This document shows, in pieces, positions 49,665 to 60,800 of a stretch of 64,000 bases of DNA (its first letter is position 1; each line of letters begins with the position of its first letter). The DNA comes from Polytrichum commune. Lineage: Eukaryota > Streptophyta > Polytrichopsida > Polytrichales > Polytrichaceae. Under the pieces are notes generated by a model, which worked only from the letters and a program-made list of their open reading frames with translations, was not told where the DNA came from and did no database searches. Location of the stretch: the NCBI GenBank assembly GCA_950295325.1, contig OX485809.1, positions 13,270,001 through 13,334,000 of the forward strand. The letters are read 5' to 3'. The position numbers were made by a program, and so were the translations under genes.

Positions 49665-50000
49665 ATCTTACTTAGACACCTAAATTTGAGTGGTATTTCG
49701 TTAGATGTGATTTTAATTGAACCAAAAAAAAAAAAAACATTTCTGAATGAAAAATGGACAATATGTTCAAAATATGTGAACAATTCTAGGTTCAATAATC
49801 AACATAATTGGGAGGGACCTATTTGACCATTCAATGAGAACAAAAATCTTCACTTTGATGATGAAAGAAAGAATACCTACCTTATTAAATATCACCTACT
49901 ATATGAAAGTATACCTACTATATAGTAGGTGATATAAGGTAGGTATACTTTCACATAGTAGGTGATATCTACAATCACTTGTTCAATATCACCTACTTCT
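49665..50000 (+). repeat. Dispersed repeat family R2, copy 2
   Basis: Blocks ACACCTAAATTTGAGTGGTA, GGACAATATGTTCAAAATATG, TTCTAGGTTCAA-AATCAAC, TTGACCATTCAATGAG and TCTTCACTTTGAT match copies at 37.7 and 56.0 kb in order. A long hairpin (49889-49968) interrupts it close to its right end. Confidence 0.55.
49889..49968. repeat. 30-bp inverted repeat with 20-bp loop
   Basis: The arm 49889-49918 and the arm 49939-49968 are reverse complements with one mismatch (ATATCACCTACTATATGAAA versus ATATCACCTACTATGTGAAA, then GTATACCTAC in both). The loop contains a further partial copy, TAGTAGGTGATAT. The structure lies inside an R2 repeat copy and looks like a recent insertion or local inverted duplication. 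Confidence 0.8.
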
Positions 50001-51189
50001 ACACCACTTGCACCATCTTCTAAAATATGTAGACTTTTCTTAGAATTTTTTTTGTCAGCATAATTTGTTTGGCTTTGTAGATCAGTATGTTTTTAAAATG
50101 TTTATGATTTTTTTCTTCACAAAATTCAAAGCTAGTGTATAGTTTTGAATCACTTTCACTGAACACTAGGCAGGGATCAAGTTTTGTCCACTTTACAGTG
50201 CTTGCGCCCCGATGTGTGCCTATCAAGGCTTGAGATCCTGTCCATATCCTTCACTTTTAGTAAAATTTAAGGATCCCCATGTAATCCATCCCAAGGATCT
50301 TAAAGAAGGTGAGATATGTGAATCCCAACCGGGAAAGGGTTCATTTTCCGGATTTGGTCCGGTTGAAATTTTTCCTAGAAACCATATGTAACTTACTATC
50401 ACCGTAACACCATAGCTGGTTCGTGCAAAACCAATTCCCCCAAAAAACCCGTAAGAAACCGAAAATGTTGAACCAAGTGAAACAAATAAGTGAAAAATTA
50501 CATTAGAAGGAAAAAAAAACGAATATTGTTGGACCTTATTGGAAAAAGGATACCAACTCAAATACCATGTGAAATTCATGGTTGGCCATCCAAAAAGCTG
50601 AACATGGAGGACAAATCACAGTAATATTTTACACAAAAGATTTCGACTTGCTCCTCTACATCCCAGCCTTGACCTCAATCCTTGCTTATTGCAAAGAGGC
50701 TCCTCTCTTCTCCTCATCTTATCCCTCATTCCTTACATATATTCACTACTAAGTTTTTTGAGAATTAATGTCTTACTTTGAGATAATAGTTGGATTGTGA
50801 GGAGTTTTAGACAAGAGAAGTCTCAAATGTCTACTTCAAGACATTGCTGAGACATTCACTATAAGAATGTCTAGATTGAGATTATTTTATGTATTAACAT
50901 TAAGTGCCACAAATTCACGCAATAATTGTTGCAAATTTGATATTTACTAGGATTTCATTGTCAAAAAAATTCAAGACTCTTACAGCGAATGTAGTTTTCC
51001 TCTTCATCTTTTACGGTGCCGGACTAGTTGGCGAATCAGGTTATCTACTACTCATGTAGTATCGCCACTTGCCATAATCACATTCATCCATTTTTGGAAG
51101 ACGTGTGCGGCTAATATTGGCTGATTCTCAAATTATTCCAATTTTGATATTTTAATTTAATGAACGCATTGTTGTGTGCTATGTCTAGG

Positions 51190-51400
51190 AAGAACCGGCG
51201 GTTAGATCCGGATGAACCGGTTGATTTTAGGCAAATAACCAATCGAAGTTGGTTACTTCAGGAGCTCTGTCGATCATTTTAGAGGAATCTTTAGAACATA
51301 CCTCAAATGAATAAAGCAAATCCAAGCCATGACAAGCCATGTAGTCGGCTGGATTTAGAATCACTAATATATTAACTGTCTATGCCCAATAACTTCTCAA
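51190..51400 (+). repeat. Dispersed repeat family R1, copy 4
   Basis: It has AGAACCGGCGGTTAGAT, GATGAACCGGTTGA, CAAATAACCAATCGAAGTT, TTTTAGAGGAATCTTTAGAA, ACCTCAAATGAATAAAG and CTATGCCCAATAACTTCTC in the R1 order. Confidence 0.65.
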
Positions 51401-51544
51401 GCATTGGTTGCTTGTGAGTAATAAAGGGGGCGAGAAATTTTGTATATCAAAAACATCTTCATTAATCTAGAAGTAAAATACTAGCCATTTGCATTACTCT
51501 GATGTTTAAAACTAATGTTGAATAAAAATTTATAGCAACAACAA

Positions 51545-54414
51545 CTAGGAACACGCCTTGAGTCCCACCATGCTCCTCACGGCCATCAGTTTCACCTAGT
51601 TGAGCATCACCATTTGATGACATGTCCTCTGCACCATCAAAGTCGGCAAGTGTTGCTACCTGTTGGCGCACCTTGAAGACTAGTGCCTCGTAACCCTCCC
51701 ACTTCGCAAACTCGGTCTCCTCTTTGGATGGCTCGGTTTTGAAATCCGTGTACTGTGATAAATGTCATCACAAATGTCATTTTAGTTCTCTCTCATCAAG
51801 TGCCATCACATAAACTTAGACATAGTTATATTGTCAAAAATAGAAAAGGTACTATAATCCGGACTTCCCATGTCACTAAGGCGCTTCATGAGCCCAAAGT
51901 GCAGCTGCAATATGGGCTATGGTTTAGCCCCAAGGAAAAAGGAAGGTGGAGGGAGGAAGCGAGCAACCCCGGGGGCTCGCAAGTGGGCCTGTGGTTTACA
52001 AACATGTCAACCTCTTGATGCCTGCAACATGACAATTCCAAATATTGTTACAATTTCAAAGACTTTGTAAGTCAATTCAGTAAAATGCTAGCCAAATGCA
52101 AGTATCAAATAATGATTGAGCCCATGGTGGTTGGATATTACACAAAGTGGAAGCCGGACAAAAGTATTTGTAGCTCTCACCAAATCACAACTGAATGCCA
52201 ATAAGTGGGAGAACATATCCATGGCAATAAATTAGAGTACGTTGGACATAAACAGTTCATAACATTGAGGGAGCTATGATCGAGGAGAACCGGCGGTGAG
52301 TTACAAATGAACCGGTTGAGTTTGAGAAATAACCAGTTGAGGTTCAAGACTGCAGGAAAATCACCGATTGTTTTAGAGGAAATTATAGAATATACCCCAA
52401 TGTAATAAAGGAAAACCGAAGGATGTCAGCATGTAATCGGTTGGACTTGCAAACACGAGGATCTCAACCGATTATGCCCAAAAAACTCCCCGATCACTGT
52501 GAGGGAGGATTTGAGCAGTACCCTGTGTACCTCTTGCTTCAGGGCCCCACAACCCTTCTTTCCCCCAACCAGCTAGCCCATTGAAGTTCCAGATGTTACT
52601 AATAATTCAGTGTTTTCATTTGCAGCCTCAAAAGATCACAGAGCACTTTCACATCTTCATAGCCAATCACATGTAATCACCTGCTTCATGGACCATGCAC
52701 ACAACACTTGTTTGTCTCCTACCTTACTAAGCTACACTACTCTATCAATTTATGCCCGCCTCCTCCCTCCACCATCCATTTCCGGCGTCCTAGTAACGAT
52801 TCTCGTATCTACAAGTAAGCTATCTTACAACTTCAGTTCAACTCAAAGAGGTCACTAACATAAGACTCGATCCACAACAATGACCATAATCTGTACATAG
52901 GCAAGTTCAAGTATAACCTACAAATTTTCTTTGAAATGCAACAACTCTTCCGCTCCCGAACTTCTGATATTTCTTCCATGTTAGTGCAACAATCCTTGCT
53001 TTTTCAAATGTCATTACATGCTCAGATTCCTTCTCTTGTCGCTCTCATTCATCTCGAGCAAAACGTCTCTCCCCGTACAACAATTTTTTCCTCCCCTCTT
53101 TGGATCTCAGAATTTTTCTAGCGCGCTCTGTACTTTGCCGATCGGAGAATACTGCTCATCTGCGCCCCAGTAACTTCCATGTAAGTTTGCAACCAATCAT
53201 CCATATGGCAGTATGAACTACTGTATTGATTCACAATGTGTGTCCTAGAAAACAATTCAACCTTTTCTAAAGGGTGCTCACATATTCATCGACATTGCTC
53301 TCCGACCAGAGATGTGGGAACTCCTCCCTCAATTGCCTCCAGAATTCTACTTTTAACTTCTCAAGTTGCAATTTCCACGTTAGGTGCCACGGAAATCATC
53401 TGATACCCACATCGTACGTCCACTTGTGCATCACCGCCCAAGTCTTGCCCTCCTCGTCCCCTTTGCCATTTGTCAGTATTGGACCACTATATGCAGGTCG
53501 GTAGAGCCTTTCGGCTGCATGCATTGCAATTAGTTCCACGGCTTCGTCCCTGCTGGTTTTTCCCTTTATCTGTGATGCCATGATTCCCTACATTTATCTC
53601 TCGCAATGTTGCCCTCTCAACTTCGTTGGACATCACACTAGTCTTACTTGATTTTCTCCTAACCCTCTGTTCCACTCCTTCCCCGATTTTGGCAGGAGTC
53701 AAAGGTAGGATGCATGCAGGCATCGACACATTCAGTCCTACAGTTGTGAAAGGGTTTGTCATCCCCTGTAGGGTGAGAGTTGTGCTCATCCTCGGCATGC
53801 AAGCTTTGTTGTCTCTCATCACTCTCCTTGCAGGTACGTTTGGATGAAGACCTGAGGCTTTATCCGTTTTTCTCCCTCACAAGTGCTAGCACCATGTCCA
53901 TTATGAGAGGATTGGTAACAACAATTGTGCTTTGAAAACCACCATGGAAAAAAGACATGCAAAGTATTCAATTGTTGTCTTACCTGGTATCACAGGCGAC
54001 CGCCACATTGAGCTTGTCGCTTGATCCTCTCCGCCCCCGGCACCTGCAACATTTTTTTCCTTTGCATGCTTCCTCCGAGGCCACTTCTCCCTCCTGGCAC
54101 AACTCTGCTCCACCCTCGCCACTCGGAGTCTTGGTTTCCTGCCTACATCTTCGTCTGTAGACGTGGTTCCCAAATCGGCGTTGCCCATACATTGTTGCAC
54201 TTGATGTTAGGAGCACAGCTACTGGAGTCTCGAGGTTGCGCGATGGAGGGCTCACCACATTCCTGTAAGTGCTCCTGCCTGCGAACCAAAATGATATCAA
54301 GAATCTCACTGTTAGTTTCCCCTTCACATAGTTTCCACCAATGATATCCACTAATTTCCTGCTACTTTCTGACCCATGGTCCACATGTGCTCCAACAAGT
54401 AAGTAGTTTCCCAA
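51545..54414 (-). pseudogene. Scattered minus-strand coding-like stretches, probably a broken transposon-derived gene
   Basis: Several minus-strand stretches read like protein: about 51740-51545 (SKEETEFAKWEGYEALVFKV), about 53480-53270 (MHKWTYDVG then, in a shifted frame, LQLEKLKVEFWRQLREEFPH), about 53822-53590 (LTPAKIGEGVEQRVRRKSS) and 54414-53980, a basic frame with many Cys, Arg and Lys. They share strand and order but are separated by frame changes and an R1 repeat copy. I do not recognise a domain. A decayed transposon gene or a diverged host gene with unmodelled introns are both possible. Confidence 0.3.
52278..52497 (+). repeat. Dispersed repeat family R1, copy 5
   Basis: This is the best preserved copy: GGAGAACCGGCGGTGAGTTA, AAATGAACCGGTTGAGTTTG, AGAAATAACCAGTTGAGGTT, TTTTAGAGGAAATTATAGAA, GGTTGGACTTGCAAACACG and ATTATGCCCAAAAAACTCC. 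Confidence 0.7.
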
Positions 54415-54879
54415 ACCTTCCAGCCTAATTCCTTATTGAGATGGTACCATCCAGAGCTCGGTACCGCTTTTTGACTCCTCCTAAGACATTTCTCGAGTGA
54501 CATTGCTGAGACATTGTTTGAGACATTAACTCTTGAATATTCTAGTATTACTCAACACCTGCAACCTTCGCCATGCATCTTCTTCTTGCTGCTGATCTCG
54601 GTCTCCTCACTCGCTAGCTAGCTTCCCAAGTTCGGCCAGGTATGCATGCAGATCACACTCTAGATCTTGTCTCATCTTTCGACCGGCAGAGCTCGTCACC
54701 TCATCATTCATACATCATGTGTGTGTGTGAGAGAGATAAGTATGTACGTGTCTGTGTTGAAGACGTGGGTGGTTATACTTGCACATGCTGCATCTTCAAG
54801 AGTACCGGATCTTATAACCTGCTACTCAATTCGCTTCAGTCGTGTTCATGCTCCTTAGGCGTGCGGTAGTCCTCGTACA

Positions 54880-55390
54880 TGAACCAAAAACGTAACAGCC
54901 CTAGCTCGTCGCCTGGCCCTGACTTCCCGTACGTGTCAGCGTATGTGTTCTAATTAATTTCGCTGAGAGCAGGAGTAAGATGCGTGTTATTTACAAGAAG
55001 CTAAGGGGTGGTAATATATTACTAATGTGCAGGCAGATGATCATGGAGCATTGGAAGGCTTGTATGTATGTATAGTCCCTGACGAGCGGATATATGGTTG
55101 TCAAAGCTCACTGCTCCATGCATCGCGTATTGTAATTAAGTGAAGTGGTGTCTGAGATTTGTTGAACTGGATGTGGTTACACGCATGTTGGAAACTAGAT
55201 GATCATCAAGGGTGGATGATCTTACAACCTACGTTGTTTTATTCTTATTCGGGTTCTTGGCCCTGGGATAATCCTCGAATCTGCGTCAAAAACCTAACAG
55301 CCATCGTTACCCTGAGTTCTTATGTCGATCGGCAAATGTCTTTTCCCTAAGAACAGGATAATGTCACGTCTTAAACAAGAAGCATGCAAC
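54880..55390 (+). repeat. Pair of diverged ~120-bp direct repeats
   Basis: About 54880-55000 and 55265-55385 share CAAAAAC-TAACAGCC, a CCCTGA block, a GTC-G-CG-ATGT block, AGAGCAGGA or AGAACAGGA-TAA, and ACAAGAAGC at the end. About 385 bp separate them. No gene is recognised between. Confidence 0.45.
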
Positions 55391-56029
55391 TGCAACCTGG
55401 GTTGTAGATATCCCATAACATATTCAAGTAGCGAATGATTCAACTTCCTAGAAAAGCTAAGAGATGGCAGACGAAATTTCAAAAATCACATTTTTAGTTA
55501 ACGTACCTTATTTCTCAAAAATAGATAAATATTCATTTTGAGGTGCACGGATAAGCTATGGTGCTACGGGAAGCCAAGGTCTTGCACATTTCAAAATGCG
55601 TAGGGGTTTGACAACAAAGTAATAATGTTATGAACATACTAGAAGATGGGTATAATGCAGGGTATAAGTATAGTCAATTTATAACCTATCAAAGTAGTAT
55701 TTCGGATGCATGTAACTAATTTATGAATGCTTGATTTGAACTTGTAGATGACTTATAGCAATTTTCTTGAAAACATGAATAATTAAGGCCTGGATATGTA
55801 TGTTTAAGTTAGCAACGAGGGGTAAAAAGAAAAAAGAATAAACACTTTGTCAACTTTGTGTTGATGGATTGGAACACAATATCCGTTTGTATACATAGTC
55901 AACATTGAGGGTTCAATCTGAAACCTATAGGGTCTTGAGAGTAAAGCTCTAAAGCCAATTATGTTGATGATTTTGAAAGTGAATCTTTTGTTTTTTGCTT
56001 GTAATTATTGCAAGTTTGTATGGCCATTT

Positions 56030-56051
56030 AAATAATAATAATAATAATAAT
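56030..56051 (+). repeat. (AAT)n microsatellite
   Basis: Seven AAT/ATA units in intergenic DNA. Confidence 0.85.
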
Positions 56052-56420
56052 CTTGATTGACCACCTACATGTGATTGGTGTGTTTAAAGTGCACATATAA
56101 GAATGGGCACCAAAAAGACATGTGTTAAAGGAACATGAATCACGTGCTCAAAACATAATTAATTTTCTCTCCCAAAGTTTGCATTCAATTGACACTCCCC
56201 AAAAGGGTTTGATAATTGTTCTAGGTTCAAGAATCAACGCAATGGGAGAAACCTATACAATCAATTAAGAAGAAAGAAAGTCTTCACTTTGATAATCAAT
56301 AAGATCCATATTCTTATAAGCTCCATAAATCATGGGGATAATGTTATGGTCTTCATTTAGATTTGCCAATCATCTTGTACTAATCACGTGTTCAATATCC
56401 AAGGAGAAGTGGGCTACTCC
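56045..56420 (+). repeat. Dispersed repeat family R2, copy 3
   Basis: It contains TTGTTCTAGGTTCAAGAATC, GTCTTCACTTTGATAATCAA, a GATTTGCCAATCATCTTGTA block and TCACGTGTTCAATATCCAA, in the same order as the copies at 37.7 and 49.7 kb. Confidence 0.55.
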
Positions 56421-56614
56421 AAAAGAAGTCACCATTTCAAGGCTCATCTACTTTAGACATACCTTTTTTCTTTTCTTTTTTCCTGAGATTACTTGACACA
56501 AAGACTTGGTAATCATCGTCATGGATAAGTATCTCATGGCATGACATATAACATGACATGCATGCCATCATGTCAATGCATGAGGAAAAAAGGCGAGAAA
56601 GAGAAGATGATGCA

Positions 56615-57060
56615 TACTCAGTGTAAGTCTACTTGCTTGGGTCCATGGCATCCCGGTCCGTTGCACATGTGGATTTAAAATGTTGTCTTATGTCATCCTC
56701 ACATCATCCAACACTCAACATGTTGCCATCAACAACCAACCGTTCTGAAACTTTGGAACAACAACTGCTTCACCAACCGTGCATAATATATTATTATGTG
56801 GTCATGCCCGTAGACAAGAATGTGATAGCATGGCATGAAATGGAAGAAGAAAACATGTGAGAAAAAGGAGATACCACATTTTGAGTGTAATTGCACTAGC
56901 TTGGGCCCGTGCTATCCCAACCCATTGCACTAATGCATTTGTCCCACGTCATTCACAAACCATCCACCACTCCACTAACATCAACGGCCAACAATTATGA
57001 AACTTTGAAATGGCAACCGCGTCACTATCAATTTATAGTACAATGTAGAGTCCTCTACAT
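56615..57060 (+). repeat. Direct duplication of ~170 bp
   Basis: Sequences at about 56615-56800 and 56880-57050 share CTTGGG-CC-TG-CATCCC, CCATTGCAC or CCGTTGCAC, a ATGTCATCCTCACA / ACGTCATTCACAAA block, CATCAAC-ACCAAC, GAAACTTTG and a CAA-CGC-TCAC block. Divergence is considerable. Each copy opens a reading frame of 75-134 codons, but neither is recognisable. Confidence 0.5.
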
Positions 57061-57078
57061 GGACACGTACGTGATTAC

Positions 57079-57168
57079 ATGGCACCATGTCAATGCATGG
57101 CATCATGCCAATACATGGCACCATGTCAATACATGGCACCATGTCAATAAATGCCTCCATGTCAATAC
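57079..57168 (+). repeat. Minisatellite, five 18-bp units
   Basis: The unit ATGGCACCATGTCAATAC is repeated five times with few substitutions. Because 18 is a multiple of three, it encodes a repeating six-residue pattern WHHVNT in the open frame 56909-57313. Related single units occur near 56536-56584. A GA-rich tract follows at 57171-57215. Confidence 0.85.
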
Positions 57169-57836
57169 ATGGAGAGACATGGAGAGAGAGAGACTTCCCA
57201 AGAGAGAGAGAGAGATGTTAAAATTGGACACACGTAATTGTGTTGTCTATGCCATTGTGTCTTTGTTATTGTTATTGTTGAGGATTGTTGATTTCAACAT
57301 GTATAACATGTAGGAGAATCAAGGCAATATTATTCACGAGCTGTGTTTTTCTTTGTTTGGTTTGTTCTTATCAGTGCAAGGAGTGGTAGTTGTTGCAAAG
57401 TTGATTGTTGTCAATGCCTTGCCATAGCCTACAAGCCTCTCACAAATTTGTCTGCAATTAGGGGTTTGTTGTTGCCTATCCCTCCTAGGTTTGTCGATGT
57501 ATTAAATACTATGGCGAGCTTGCCACAAATGTGTCCTCTGTCAAATACCCCATGGTCACATACATACACAAGGGCCTCCTCTCAATGATGGACGTGTGAT
57601 TATAGGGAGGGTTATAACATTGATAAAACAAGGAGTAACATACAATGCTTGATGTAGTGTGCAAGCATCATTTTGCATTCTATAACTACTGCTGTAGACA
57701 AATATTTCCCTCAAGCAACTTCAACCTGATTTTGGTGACGAACTCTTATAGTGGCAAGAGTTTTTAATGACACGATGATAAAACAACTACAGGAGTGAGG
57801 GAGATCAAGCTCCAATTTTTTGCTCATTGAGACGCA

Positions 57837-60800
57837 ATGGCTACAGAAGTTGCAGAAGGACCAGAGACGTCACCAGGAAGTTGCAATAATAGACAAGTTG
57901 AGGTTGTCAAGCAAGGGACATTTGAACCAGCAGAGCATTTTTACCCGCGTGTGCTAAATGCACAAATTCATCCCCTGGTGCGATCGTTCTTGTACCTAGG
58001 GAATGAACGTATTCAGAAGAGATATTGTCATTTGCACCCTGAGGCCAACCCCGCAGGGGTTACTAAGGTCTTGAATAGTGCCACACGGTGAAGATTTTGC
58101 GCACTCTATACGGGCAAATATTCATTGAATTGTTTCTCTTATAAAAATCCTTAATTAGCCTTTGGAGGCATTGCATTCATGGTCAATTAATGATAGTCAG
58201 TTATATTGTAAAATACAACCAACAATGTGGAGGGCGTGGTTTCGTTTTTTAACGCTCTTTGTAAGAAATTAGAGCTAGCCAAAGTAACATCAAGAACCTT
58301 GGTGAATATCGACACAAAATTTTGAGGCAATTTTATATTGCCTCCACAACATGCTTGAATCAAACATAGTGTAAACTTTATAATCTTTGCACCTATGCAC
58401 AAGTTTTAGGAAACGGATCTAATATGAGTGAAACATTGACCAATTGCAAAAATTCAAGAAAAGGTAGAATGCCCCAAATCAAATTTCAAGAAGATTGAGA
58501 AATTTTGTGCTTTATTGATTGTGTGTTGTTCATGTTATGTAGAATTACTAACATGCAAAGAAGAAATATACTTAGGTGGTGTATGGTGAACAGGAACCAA
58601 AGGATTGTAGAAAATTTGTATGTGTAGTTGGATAAATGAGATGTACTACATGGAAACCTAAAAAGGTTCATGGATTGGGGGATCATGATGTGTGTGCAGG
58701 TATTTCCAGTGGGGAGGTGCAGACCTCTTTTCAACCACAACAGACAGAGGTCAGAAACGCTTTGTGGTGGTGGAAACCAACTCATGTCCCTCGGGACAAA
58801 AATCTATGCCATTGCCTAATGAGGATTTGGAGCAAGCAGGATACCGAACACTATTGGAGAAATCCGTAATGCCTGCACTTCGCTCAAACACCTTCAATGG
58901 CCATCCTCTTCCAGAAGGCAAGCTTGCCGTTCTCTATGACAAAAACAAGATGGAAGCCTCTGGATATGCTGCAACACTTGCCGACCTTACTGGAGATAGT
59001 GTGTATTTGGTCCCTTGCTATGCTGATGATTTCGACCCTAATGTAATTAATCCACGACCAATCAACCTGAAAAAATTGTATGCACCTCTTATCTGTTCTA
59101 TACGATGTTTTTAAAAATGACAATAAAAACTCTCATGTGAGGGCTAGTCGAAGAAGATAAAGTCATATAGTTACGAAACATCAAGTCAACACCAATATTG
59201 GATGGATTTTTTTTTATACCACTATGGTATCTATAATGGGCATATTGCATGTTTTGTTGCTAGTAGGATATGGGTAATTGAGGATATTTTTGTTCTTGAA
59301 ACCATTCTAGTCTATACTCCATGCAAGAATTTTCATACCTAAGTGAAAACATCTTTGTATCAATATGGTCTTGGATGTTATTGACCCAAATAATAACTCA
59401 GGTTCACAAAGAGTGTCTCACCTTGAAATAACACCAAATATCAATTTTTAGAGGTATTAAAATTTTGTTACCCATGATTAGGTTCTTTGATACCAATATT
59501 GATGTTGATATTGATATCATACATTGACCCATAAACTGGTCCAAACACTGGTCAATGCATATCAATATGTTGATTGCAATATAGTGCAAAAGAATATCAA
59601 ATATGAAAATTTATAATATTATTTTCACAATTTATGCGTATCACAATTTGTGATAGAAACGCATTTCATTACGATTTGTCCTGCTCATTCTAAGGAATTA
59701 TGTAATAAACATGAGTGTACCTAATAAAGAGGGTGATTTTTCAAGACTTATTCTTAGGATAAAAAACTTTTAAGATGTGTGTTTTCAAAAATACCTAACA
59801 ACTTTTGTAATGTGCAAGTATCCCCTAATAGGTAAGATGTAGAGGAGATGGCGTGCTTGAAATTTGCACATCTCGGGCTGTGAAGATGACATACGGAAAA
59901 TGCCACAAACGACTTAGTGGAAGAGAGGAAGAAGAGGAGGAGGTGTGGGAGCCAGTGAAAGCAGCCCTCAGATACGTCACTCAACGTCCATGGACACGAA
60001 TTCCTCCGATCACTCGCACGCTAATATTTAATCCAGTTCTCGCATGTCTGGCCGGTGGTCGAAACAAGATGCTCGCTGCCAAAGCTTATGATCTTTATAA
60101 CGCAGAAATATCTGCTACTGGCTTGATGATTCATACTCCTGAAACAATTTGGGATGTTGCCAAGCCGGAAGTTCCTCTCTGGGTGCGCAGGATGGGAGGG
60201 CTTGCAGTTGTGAAGGTGCCATATGCAAATGCCGGACAAGGAGTGTGGACAATCACTCACGAGAACGAGCTCAAAGAATTCATGGATATTAAACATCGGT
60301 ATGATCGCTTCATCGTGCAGGTGGAACATCTTTGGACATCTTATTGGGATCATTATGAGATAGTTGTCTCATCTTTTAGTTATTGTCTTGGATGGTTGCA
60401 ATGGAGTTTTTATTTTATTTTTGAGAAATAGACTTTAACAAAGACTCTAAAAAAAATTAAAACAAAAAAACGTCAATCTTCAAGGTTGTCCGAAAATTTT
60501 CTTGGAAATAAATTAAATGCTCCATTTCTAGATTCAAAATCGTCCAAGTAGCACAGTCTTCTTAAAACAAGTAAGGGAAAATTGTCATAGCCATTTCTAA
60601 CATAGAATTCCACATTACAAACATAGCATAGTAAACTATGAGCTAAGTTTTGGGAATTTTAAATCTAGATGGGCTTTTGCCAAAGATTTTGCCATGTTCA
60701 TGTGCATGTGGATAATCTTGCATCTTCAAATTGAATTCCCGATAATATCTTTTAGTTATCTTCTACTTATAATTTGTTTATGAAGTTTGTATTGACTAAC

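Larger units (their letters stand above)
49106..57836. other. Repeat-rich region between retrotransposon and next gene
   Basis: Apart from the SINE candidate, hairpins, R1 and R2 copies, local duplications and the minus-strand coding-like pieces given separately, I see no supported gene. The frame 56909-57313 (134 codons, with the WHHVNT repeats and a hydrophobic C-terminus) is probably chance, because it is built on a minisatellite. The promoter of the gene starting at 57837 must lie at the right end. Confidence 0.5.

Noticed and set aside
50223-50579. 118-codon minus-strand frame
   Set aside because: It is rich in Phe, Ser and Tyr as expected from AT-rich DNA, with no domain, no conserved pattern and no neighbouring exon.
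56500-57180. CRISPR-like array at the ATGGCACC repeats
   Set aside because: The units are head-to-tail without spacers of constant length and the genome is eukaryotic; it is a minisatellite.
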